In this document: piece after piece, positions 1 to 5,078 of the stretch
Layout of the letters: each line of letters opens with the position of its first letter
Position numbering within the stretch: the first letter of the stretch is position 1
Source: an uncultured Collinsella sp.
Lineage (GTDB): Bacteria > Actinomycetota > Coriobacteriia > Coriobacteriales > Coriobacteriaceae
Assembly: GCA_900551365.1 (NCBI GenBank)
Contig: URVZ01000080.1
Span: 1-7,802 of the forward strand
Direction: 5' to 3'
Length of the DNA stretch: 7,802 nucleotides
Translations under genes and position numbers: made by a program
The notes under the pieces: generated by a model
Told to the model about the DNA's origin: nothing
Seen by the model: only the letters and a program-made list of their open reading frames with translations
The model's database searches: none

Positions 1-582
1 GAGTTGCTCGAGCAGTACCCGTATCCGTTTAAGATCGTTGCTCGTTACACGATCGATTCGGAAAAGGTGGCCGTGTCGTACGAGGTGACCAATGAGGGCA
101 CCGAGGACATGCCGTTCTTTGTGGGCGGTCACCCCGGCTTTAAGTGCCCGCTCGACGAGGGCGAGTCTTATGACGATTATGAGCTTCGTTTTGAGCAGCG
201 TGAGGCCACCGAGCTCTGTACTGCCGTTCCCTCGACGGGCCTGATTGATGTTGAGCATCGCAGCAAGAACCCGATGGTTGGCCATGACCTGCCGCTGACC
301 CACGAACTCTTTGACTTCGCGGAGACCATCTTTGACGTGCTCGAGAGCCGCGTGGTTACGCTGACCAAGAAGACCGAGGACAAGGGCGTGCGCCTGACGT
401 TCCCCGATATGCCGTACCTGATTGTGTGGAGCAAGCCCGAGGGCGACTTTGTGGCTGTTGAACCGTGGGGTGGTCTGTCCACCTGCTCCGACGAGGACGA
501 TATTCTGGAGCACAAGCGTGGCTGCCTGGTGGCCAAGCCGGGAGAGACCGTCACTCGCGGCTTTGAGATCGAGATTCTTTAA
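1..582 (+). CDS. Aldose 1-epimerase family protein, LacX-type (C-terminal part, 5' end outside window)
   Basis: Open from the first base, in frame with position 1, to a TAA at 580-582, so about 193 residues of a roughly 290-residue family are visible. Aldose epimerases interconvert the alpha and beta anomers of sugars such as galactose, in the cytoplasm. The fragment has a GGHPGF motif (bases about 123-140), where the His is the family's catalytic acid, and a VAVEPWGG stretch (about 451-474), whose Glu matches the catalytic base in the EPW motif. The blocks around GGHPGFKCPL and FPDMPYLIVWSK are typical of the LacX branch rather than classical GalM. The gene lies 53 nt before a LacC-like kinase on the same strand, echoing the lactococcal lacABCDFEGX operon, in which lacX sits with lacC. 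The TTG at 4 is internal, not a start. The family call is firm; the exact sugar phosphate or sugar handled cannot be read from the sequence. Confidence 0.85.
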   Translation, partial: ELLEQYPYPFKIVARYTIDSEKVAVSYEVTNEGTEDMPFFVGGHPGFKCPLDEGESYDDYELRFEQREATELCTAVPSTGLIDVEHRSKNPMVGHDLPLTHELFDFAETIFDVLESRVVTLTKKTEDKGVRLTFPDMPYLIVWSKPEGDFVAVEPWGGLSTCSDEDDILEHKRGCLVAKPGETVTRGFEIEIL

Positions 583-594
583 CGAGTTATCGTA

Positions 595-625
595 TGTTTG
601 GGGCGGGTTATGCCGCCCCGGAACA
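595..625 (+). other. GC-rich hairpin in the epimerase-kinase gap
   Basis: GGGGCGG (600-606) pairs perfectly with CCGCCCC (613-619) around the loop GTTATG. TGTT (595-598) can add four pairs with AACA (622-625). There is no T-run after it, so it is not a standard terminator. It ends right against the kinase ribosome binding site AGGAG (625-629), so it may modulate translation, protect the mRNA or partly attenuate transcription. The structure is seen; the role is inferred. Confidence 0.55.
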
Positions 626-635
626 GGAGTTCAAC

Positions 636-1571
636 ATGATTCTGACCGTTACCATGAACCCGTCGATTGATACGCGCTATCAGCTCGACAAGCTGATCAT
701 CGACGATGTTAACCGTGTGACGCCCGAAAAGACCGCTGGCGGCAAGGGCCTCAACGTGAGCCGTGTGCTGCTGCAGTTGGGCGACGATGTGCTCGCGACC
801 GGTCTGCTCGGCGGCCACATGGGTGCCTATATGGCCGAGCTTATGGATGCCGACGGCGTCAAGAACGACTTTGTGCCCATTGCCGGTGAGACGCGCATCT
901 GCCTGAATATCCTGCATGAGGGCAATCAGACCGAGCTGCTGGAGAGCGGCCCGCAGATCGCCCCGGCCGAGCTCGAGGCCTTTACGGCCAAGTTTGCCGA
1001 GCTTGCAGCGAAGGCGGACGTTGTGACGCTTTCGGGCTCGCTGCCGCGTGGCGTCGATGCCGGCTACTATGCCGAGCTCGTCAAGATCGCCGAGGAGGCG
1101 GGCGCCAAGGTGCTGCTCGATACCTCGGGTGCATCGCTGGAGGCCGCGCTGGAGTCCGACGCTAAGCCTGAGCTCGTAAAGCCCAACCTGACCGAGATTA
1201 ACGGCCTGCTGGGTACGTCCTTTACGACCGATGATGTCGATGCCCTGCGCGAGGCGCTTGCCGCCGATGACCGTTTTGCCGGTATCCCCTGGGTTGTCGT
1301 TTCGATGGGCGCTGCCGGTTCGGTGGGCTTCCATGAGGGCCGCGCGTTCCGCGCCAAGACGCCTGCGATTGCGGCTGTGAACGCGACGGGTTCCGGCGAC
1401 TCGACCATCGCCGGCTTTGCACATGCCATTGCTGCTGGCGCCGACGACGTCACGGTGCTCAAGACCGCCAATACCTGCGGCAAGCTCAACGCCATGGATC
1501 CCAAGACCGGCCACCTGGTCATGGACCGCTGGGATGAGATCTTCAACAACGTTGAAGTAACGGAGCTTTAG
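636..1571 (+). CDS. lacC: PfkB-family sugar-phosphate kinase, tagatose-6-phosphate kinase (LacC)-like
   Basis: A 311-residue PfkB/ribokinase-superfamily kinase that would phosphorylate tagatose-6-phosphate (or fructose-1-phosphate) with ATP to the 1,6-bisphosphate. The start is ATG 636, giving MILTVTMNPSID, because AGGAG at 625-629 is 6 nt upstream; an in-frame ATG at 594 adds 14 unlikely residues and lacks a ribosome site. The N-terminal PfkB signature GGKGLN is at residues 35-40. The C-terminal signature NATGSGDS is at 249-256, with D255 the expected catalytic base and GSGD forming the anion hole. The segments TMNPSID, DDVNRV, GETRICLNILHEGNQTE and LNAMDPKTGH resemble LacC more than FruK. 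Length is normal for the family. It follows a LacX-type epimerase, probably in one operon. The 1-phosphofructokinase and LacC groups overlap, so substrate is uncertain: no lacA, lacB or lacD is visible here to confirm the tagatose route. Confidence 0.83.
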   Translation: MILTVTMNPSIDTRYQLDKLIIDDVNRVTPEKTAGGKGLNVSRVLLQLGDDVLATGLLGGHMGAYMAELMDADGVKNDFVPIAGETRICLNILHEGNQTELLESGPQIAPAELEAFTAKFAELAAKADVVTLSGSLPRGVDAGYYAELVKIAEEAGAKVLLDTSGASLEAALESDAKPELVKPNLTEINGLLGTSFTTDDVDALREALAADDRFAGIPWVVVSMGAAGSVGFHEGRAFRAKTPAIAAVNATGSGDSTIAGFAHAIAAGADDVTVLKTANTCGKLNAMDPKTGHLVMDRWDEIFNNVEVTEL

Positions 1572-1613
1572 AGTTACGGCGTCGAGTTACGGCGTTTTAC
1601 CAAACGCCGTAAC
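1571..1613 (+). terminator. Strong 12-bp hairpin directly after the kinase gene, with a duplicated 5' arm
   Basis: GTTACGGCGTTT (1586-1597) and AAACGCCGTAAC (1602-1613) form a perfect 12-bp stem with the loop TACC. The 5' arm exists twice in tandem: GAGTTACGGCGT at 1571-1582 and again at 1584-1595, so two alternative stems are possible. The first copy overlaps the kinase stop codon. There is no T-run on either strand, so termination would be imperfect; an mRNA-stabilising 3' end is also possible. Confidence 0.55.
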
Positions 1614-1626
1614 CTACCGACGCTGC

Positions 1627-1725
1627 GCGGGCCGCATTTGGACAATCTGACGTTCAACTTCAAGGGCGCGACCAGAAGGTCAGCGCCCTTTCGTTTCACG
1701 TCACCTTGTCTCAAATGCGGCCCGC
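1627..1725. repeat. Long nested inverted repeat, about 99 nt
   Basis: The outer arms 1627-1640 (GCGGGCCGCATTTG) and 1712-1725 are perfect complements over 14 bp. Pairing continues inward with GACAA (1641-1645) to TTGTC (1706-1710) across a one-base bulge at 1711, then TGACGT (1648-1653) to ACGTCA (1698-1703). A separate terminal hairpin follows: AAGGGCGCGACC (1662-1673) with GGTC (1678-1681) and GCGCCCTT (1683-1690), loop AGAA. The whole folds as a single long hairpin lying between two convergent genes. This is far longer than an intrinsic terminator needs. It could be a bidirectional transcript end, a structured RNA, or a miniature palindromic element. No coding sequence is seen in 1572-1772. 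Confidence 0.7.
1662..1697 (+). terminator. Probable intrinsic terminator for the epimerase-kinase transcript
   Basis: AAGGGCGC (1662-1669) pairs with GCGCCCTT (1683-1690). The stem is extended by GACC/GGTC over the tetraloop AGAA, with A1682 bulged. A T-rich tail TTTCGTTT (1690-1697 region) follows on the + strand. The opposite strand lacks a comparable U-tract, so the polarity favours the + strand kinase transcript. It forms the tip of the longer inverted repeat at 1627-1725. Confidence 0.6.
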
Positions 1726-1772
1726 CCGCTCTGTCGTTTCCAAGACATCGGCGTTGCCTTGCTTCGGGAATG

Positions 1773-1820
1773 CGGCAGATAGGGACGTTCCTTTTCTGCC
1801 GGCAGTTTGGGACACTCCTT
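1773..1820. repeat. 48-bp interspersed REP-like repeat, copy 1
   Basis: This segment matches 3284-3331 at 44 of 48 positions in the same orientation, with the last 29 bases identical. It centres on the perfect palindrome CTGCCGGCAG (1796-1805). On the - strand two related arms flank the palindrome, AAGGAGTGTCCC and AAGGAACGTCCC. That arrangement resembles REP-type palindromes mobilised by Y1/RAYT transposases; the comparison is from memory. It starts 23 nt past the ATPase stop codon. Confidence 0.75.
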
Positions 1821-1843
1821 ACGGGACACCCCCTCCACAGCGC

Positions 1844-3145
1844 CTATGCCAGCTTGTCGATTTGCCCAATCTCCCAGAGCGGAATGTTGACGAGCGTGCC
1901 CTCGTCTCTATATGCCGCTAACGATGTTCTCACGCAGCGCTCGAGCTTGAACTTCTCGCAGGCAATCCTCAGGCTCTTTGCTTTGAGGTTCTCTGCCGCC
2001 TTGACCTCGAGCGGAAGCACGGTCCCCGCATGGTCGATGGCAAAGTCAGTCTCTGCATTGCCGGAGGAGGATGACCAATACGCGGGAGTTTTGCCTTGGA
2101 GCAAAAGCTCCTGTGCGACGTATTGCTCGGTCAGCGAGCCTTTGAACTCCGTAAAAACAGCGGGCCCGTTCAGAACAATGGCTGGCGAGAGGCCGGAGAG
2201 TGCTCCGAGGATGCCGGTGTCGTTGCAGAACAGCTTGAAGCCCGAGAGATCCTCGTAGCTTGTGAGCGGTGCTCTTAGGGCGGAAACACGTGGTACCTTA
2301 TGAACGATTCCATAGTCCATGAGCCACTGGAGGCTTTCCTCAAAATCGCGTGCGCGCGCCCCGGGACGGAGCGCACCGTAGACGAACTTCTTGTTTTCCT
2401 TTGCGAGCTGGCCGGGAAGGGATTTCCAAACCAGCCTCATGCGCTCGACGATGCGGGCTGGCGCATGCTTGCCAAAATCGGATTCATAAGCTTCGATGAT
2501 TTGCTGCTGAAGCCTGCGGGCCTCGATGAAATCGTGGGAGGCGGCGAAAGCGGAGACAACTTCTGGCATGCCACCGACAACGAGGTATTCCTTGAGCAGG
2601 CGCTCGAGCTTTTCGGAAACGTTTGCCAGCAGGTCCATGTCTGCGGCAAGGATGGCATCTGCGAGCGGATCGCCATCGACGGCACGAACGAACTCGACAA
2701 ACCCCATGGGGCGCATGGTAAGCTGGTCGATCTTGCCGACGGGGAACGACTCGTTTTCGCGTCGGAGCGCGAGCCCCATATAGGAGCCGGCTGCCACGAT
2801 ATGGTATTCCGGCGCCAGCTCGTTGAAGTATTTGAGCGAGGTGATGCCACGCGGTGCCTCTTGGATTTCGTCGAAGATGATGAGCGTGTCTGTCGGCGTT
2901 ATGGTCTGGCCGCGCAGGAGCTCTATCTGGGAGATGATGCGTTTGGGGTCTAGGCTTCCGTCGAACAGCGAACGTGCGCCCGGTTCGAGCATAAAGTCAA
3001 AACGGATGACGTTTTGATACTGCTGGCCTGCGAATTCGTTGAGAAGCCAGGTTTTTCCCGTCTGGCGGGCCCCCTTAAGCAGGAGGGGCTTGCGGTTTGC
3101 CCTAGATTTCCAAGCGATGAGTTCGTCCATTAGCTGTCGCTGCAT
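1844..3145 (-). CDS. AAA-family ATPase with DUF4143 C-terminal domain (ATP-binding protein)
   Basis: A 433-residue protein of the AAA_14/DUF4143 family, common in anaerobes and often accessory; its cellular role is not established. The ATG at 3145-3143 has AGGAGG 4 nt upstream (3150-3155). The Walker A motif GARQTGKT is at residues 25-32 and Walker B LIIFDEIQ at 88-95. AAGS near 117-120 looks like sensor 1. A linker with VGGMPEVV, typical of the family, is near residues 191-198. The C-terminal domain ends in a PD-(D/E)XK-like pattern: D367 in ETDF, then E380-V-K382 in PLEVKA, so a nuclease fold is likely, though activity is unproven. No signal peptide or membrane segment is seen. The gene stands alone, has lower GC than its neighbours (30 of 60 at 2281-2340 against 40 of 60 at 4441-4500), and lies between two 48-bp direct repeats, which suggests acquisition by transfer. 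It ends TAG at 1846-1844. Confidence 0.9.
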   Translation of the reverse strand: MQRQLMDELIAWKSRANRKPLLLKGARQTGKTWLLNEFAGQQYQNVIRFDFMLEPGARSLFDGSLDPKRIISQIELLRGQTITPTDTLIIFDEIQEAPRGITSLKYFNELAPEYHIVAAGSYMGLALRRENESFPVGKIDQLTMRPMGFVEFVRAVDGDPLADAILAADMDLLANVSEKLERLLKEYLVVGGMPEVVSAFAASHDFIEARRLQQQIIEAYESDFGKHAPARIVERMRLVWKSLPGQLAKENKKFVYGALRPGARARDFEESLQWLMDYGIVHKVPRVSALRAPLTSYEDLSGFKLFCNDTGILGALSGLSPAIVLNGPAVFTEFKGSLTEQYVAQELLLQGKTPAYWSSSSGNAETDFAIDHAGTVLPLEVKAAENLKAKSLRIACEKFKLERCVRTSLAAYRDEGTLVNIPLWEIGQIDKLA

Positions 3146-3149
3146 ACTG

Positions 3150-3174
3150 CCTCCTAACGATCATGGTTAGTATA
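3150..3174 (-). promoter_or_regulatory. Promoter -10 and ribosome binding site of the ATPase gene
   Basis: On the - strand TATACT (3174 to 3169) fits a -10 box. The start of transcription would be near 3162, leaving a leader of about 17 nt containing AGGAGG (3155 to 3150) 4 nt before the ATG. At 17-bp spacing the -35 position is CGATGG (3197 to 3192), a poor match that lies inside the first 33-bp repeat unit. This suggests an activator-dependent promoter. Confidence 0.5.
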
Positions 3175-3190
3175 AGACCGTGTTGGTCTT
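3174..3190. promoter_or_regulatory. 17-bp perfect dyad in the ATPase promoter spacer
   Basis: AAGACC (3174-3179) and GGTCTT (3185-3190) are perfect complements around GTGTT. The dyad lies between the candidate -10 and the -35 position of the ATPase promoter, where MerR-type activators bind their operators. No such regulator is encoded in the window, so the role is a guess; it could also be a small hairpin in DNA only. Confidence 0.35.
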
Positions 3191-3272
3191 TCCATCGAAA
3201 AATGTGGGAATGAACCACGTTTTTCCATCGAATAATGTGGGAGGCAACCACGTTTTTCCATCGAATAATGTG
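3189..3272. repeat. 33-bp tandem repeat array, about 2.5 units, upstream of the ATPase gene
   Basis: TCCATCG recurs at 3191, 3224 and 3257, exactly 33 bp apart. Units 1 and 2 match at 29 of 33 bases, and unit 3 stops after 16 bases. The junction blocks form an imperfect 26-bp palindrome (3215-3240) with CCAC at one end and GTGG at the other, centred on the CATC stretch; ten of its eleven outer positions can pair if one G-T is allowed. GTGTTGGT stands at both edges (3180-3187 and 3270-3277). The array reaches the -35 position of the ATPase promoter, so it may be a regulator-binding array. The period equals 11 codons, but no convincing gene reads through it. Confidence 0.8.
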
Positions 3273-3283
3273 TTGGTTTAGGT

Positions 3284-3331
3284 CGGCATCTGGGGACGTT
3301 CTTTTTCTGCCGGCAGTTTGGGACACTCCTT
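3284..3331. repeat. 48-bp interspersed REP-like repeat, copy 2
   Basis: Partner of the repeat at 1773-1820, in direct orientation, with four mismatches, all in the first 18 positions. The central palindrome CTGCCGGCAG is at 3307-3316. It lies upstream of the ATPase promoter and its tandem array, so the two copies bracket the gene and its control region as one unit of about 1.5 kb. Confidence 0.75.
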
Positions 3332-3363
3332 GTTTTGGTGCAAATTAGTTACCCTTGCATCAG

Positions 3364-3403
3364 AAAACGGCGCCCGTCGGTGATGTTGCCGGCGGGCGCC
3401 GTT
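3364..3403 (-). terminator. Intrinsic terminator of the galK-galT operon
   Basis: The arms 3366-3380 and 3389-3403 form a 15-bp GC-rich stem with one G-T pair and an 8-nt loop. Read on the - strand the stem is followed by TTTTCT (to 3362). It lies 47 nt past the galT stop codon, with the right polarity and position to end the operon transcript. Nothing else is seen in 3332-3449. Confidence 0.85.
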
Positions 3404-3449
3404 GTCGTGTAGACGCTATTTGTTGAGTGCGTGCGTTCGAGCTCGCATG

Positions 3450-5078
3450 CTATAGCGAGTCGATAAAGCGCTGTTGGGCGGCGCGTCCTGCCTCGTCCCA
3501 CTTAAAGACGCCGGCGTTGTCGAGCACGTGGCCAAACACCACGCCGACCTCCTCGTGCAGGATATCGATGGCGTTGTCGGTCGTAAGTTCATCGGCGCGG
3601 CGTGCAAAGACATCCTCGGCCCATGCGGCGTGGCTGCGGCAAAGGTCGTCGCCCTCGAGCGCGCCGGCAAGGTCGTAGCTGGCATCTGCCTTGGCCGCCA
3701 GCAGGTGCTCGCGGACAGCGCCGAGCTCGGGAACCAAGCGCGGCGGCAAAATGGCCAGGCCCATGACCTCGATCAGGCCGATGTTCTCCTTTTTGATGTG
3801 GTGGTACTCAGCATGCGGATGGAATACGCCCAGCGGATGCTCGTCGGTCGTGATGTTGCAGCGAAGCGCCAGGTAGGCCTCGTAGATTTCGCCGCCGGCG
3901 TTGCCGCGGGAGTCGACGCGGCGGATGACGGGCGTCACGGTGTTGTGGGCCACGCCGTCGGCCGTGTGTGCGATGACGCCAACCGACTCATCGGTCCACT
4001 CGCGCCAGGCAAGGATAATCTTCTCGGCGGCGTCGAGCAGCTGGGCGCGGTCGTGCGATCGTAGTCGCAGCACCGAAAGCGGCCACTGTAACACGGTACC
4101 GATGACCTGGTCAAAGCCCGGCACGCTAAACTGCGAGACCTCGGCGGCGTGCATCATGGGGAACTCGTGCGCGCCGCCCTGGAAGTGGTCGTGCGACAGA
4201 ATCGAGCCGCCCACGATGGGCAGGTCGGCGTTGGAGCCAATGAAGTAGTGCGGGAACAGGTCGACAAAGTCGAGCAGGCAGGTCAGCCCCTTGCGGTCGA
4301 CGTGCATCGGACGATGCTCGGAGCTCATGGCAATGCAGTGCTCGTTAAAGTACGCGTACGGGCTGTATTGGAAGCCCCAGCGCTCGCCGTCGAGCTTAAT
4401 GGGGATAACGCGCAGATTCTGGCGGGCGGGATGGGCGCCGCCGTCGGCTGCAGCGGAGCGTCCGGGATAGCCTTCGTTTTCGATGCAGAGCTGGCAGGCG
4501 GGATACTTCTCGCCCGTGTTTTTGGCGGCGCCGGCCGCGGCAATATCGCGCGGGTCCTTTTCGGGCTTTGACAGGTTGATGGTAATCTCGAGGTCGCCCC
4601 AGTTGGTGGGGGTGCTCCATTTGATGTTGCGCGCGATGGCGGCACGGCGCACGTAGCCGGCGTCGCAGCACAGGCCGTAGAACCAGTCGGTCGCGGCGCG
4701 GGGCTCGTTGACGCCCATGCGTCCGTTGAACTCCTCGTTTACAACCGAAGGCCTTGGCATGAGCGCGCCCATGATGCGCATGGCGATGCGGTCGCGGCCC
4801 GATGCCGTGTCCTCGGCGGCGCCGTTGGCAACAGCCGCCTCGGCAAGCGCGGCAAGTGTGCCTTCAAGGTCAAAGTTGGGCAGGGTGTCGGGGTGCAAGA
4901 GCGAGAGTTTTTCGGCCTGGAGCGCCCAGGCCATGTCGAGCGCCGGGCCCGTAGCACCGATGCACTCGAGAATGGTGTTATACGCCCAGATGCGATCGTC
5001 CTGGCCGATCATCGATCGGTGGATAGCGTACTCGATCAGGTTCTGCGCGGCCTCGCGCACGTCAGTCATTACAGCCAT
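3450..5078 (-). CDS. galT: UDP-glucose--hexose-1-phosphate uridylyltransferase (class II GalT)
   Basis: This cytoplasmic Leloir enzyme exchanges galactose-1-phosphate with UDP-glucose to give UDP-galactose and glucose-1-phosphate. The 542-residue product is of the class II (Gram-positive) type, with RIWAYNTILE at 29-38, LEITINLSKPEKDP at 163-176, GGSILSHDHFQGG at 290-302 and the block HPHAEYHHIKKENIGL at 420-435. The latter two carry the conserved histidines. It is somewhat longer than the usual 490-510 residues, without an obvious extra domain. The gene overlaps galK. The ATG at 5078-5076 has a GGGGG-type ribosome site about 10 nt upstream. The alternative ATG at 5069-5067 (residue 4) shares its A with the galK stop (TAATG) and would give 539 residues. 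Either way translation is probably coupled to galK. The stop is TAG at 3452-3450 and an intrinsic terminator follows. The family call is firm; only the start is open. Confidence 0.95.
   Translation of the reverse strand: MAVMTDVREAAQNLIEYAIHRSMIGQDDRIWAYNTILECIGATGPALDMAWALQAEKLSLLHPDTLPNFDLEGTLAALAEAAVANGAAEDTASGRDRIAMRIMGALMPRPSVVNEEFNGRMGVNEPRAATDWFYGLCCDAGYVRRAAIARNIKWSTPTNWGDLEITINLSKPEKDPRDIAAAGAAKNTGEKYPACQLCIENEGYPGRSAAADGGAHPARQNLRVIPIKLDGERWGFQYSPYAYFNEHCIAMSSEHRPMHVDRKGLTCLLDFVDLFPHYFIGSNADLPIVGGSILSHDHFQGGAHEFPMMHAAEVSQFSVPGFDQVIGTVLQWPLSVLRLRSHDRAQLLDAAEKIILAWREWTDESVGVIAHTADGVAHNTVTPVIRRVDSRGNAGGEIYEAYLALRCNITTDEHPLGVFHPHAEYHHIKKENIGLIEVMGLAILPPRLVPELGAVREHLLAAKADASYDLAGALEGDDLCRSHAAWAEDVFARRADELTTDNAIDILHEEVGVVFGHVLDNAGVFKWDEAGRAAQQRFIDSL

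Noticed and set aside
579..1514. A 311-codon open frame opposite the LacC-like kinase
   Set aside because: A shadow frame of GC-rich coding sequence. It has no family motif, and the + strand frame has intact PfkB signatures and a ribosome site.
1571..1725. A CRISPR array, tRNA or riboswitch in the hairpin-rich gap
   Set aside because: No evenly spaced repeats with unique spacers, no cloverleaf or CCA end, and no recognised aptamer motif; the inverted repeats explain the structure.
1638..2258. A 206-codon + strand frame across the long hairpin and the end of the ATPase gene
   Set aside because: It runs through structured noncoding DNA and antisense to the DUF4143 domain, with no ribosome site or recognisable domain.
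3189..3272. The 33-bp array as a CRISPR
   Set aside because: Units are contiguous and alike along their whole length, with no unique spacers and no cas genes.
3102..3326. A 74-codon - strand reading frame with an 11-residue repeat (HIIRWKNVVAS-like) through the tandem array
   Set aside because: Its GTG start touches the AAGGA with no spacing and lies inside the 48-bp repeat; it overlaps the promoter and first 44 bases of the ATPase gene. The periodic peptide follows automatically from a 33-bp DNA repeat.
3336..3361. TGCAA/TTGCA inverted pair before the gal terminator
   Set aside because: Five-base arms separated by about ten bases, readily due to chance, with no supporting context.
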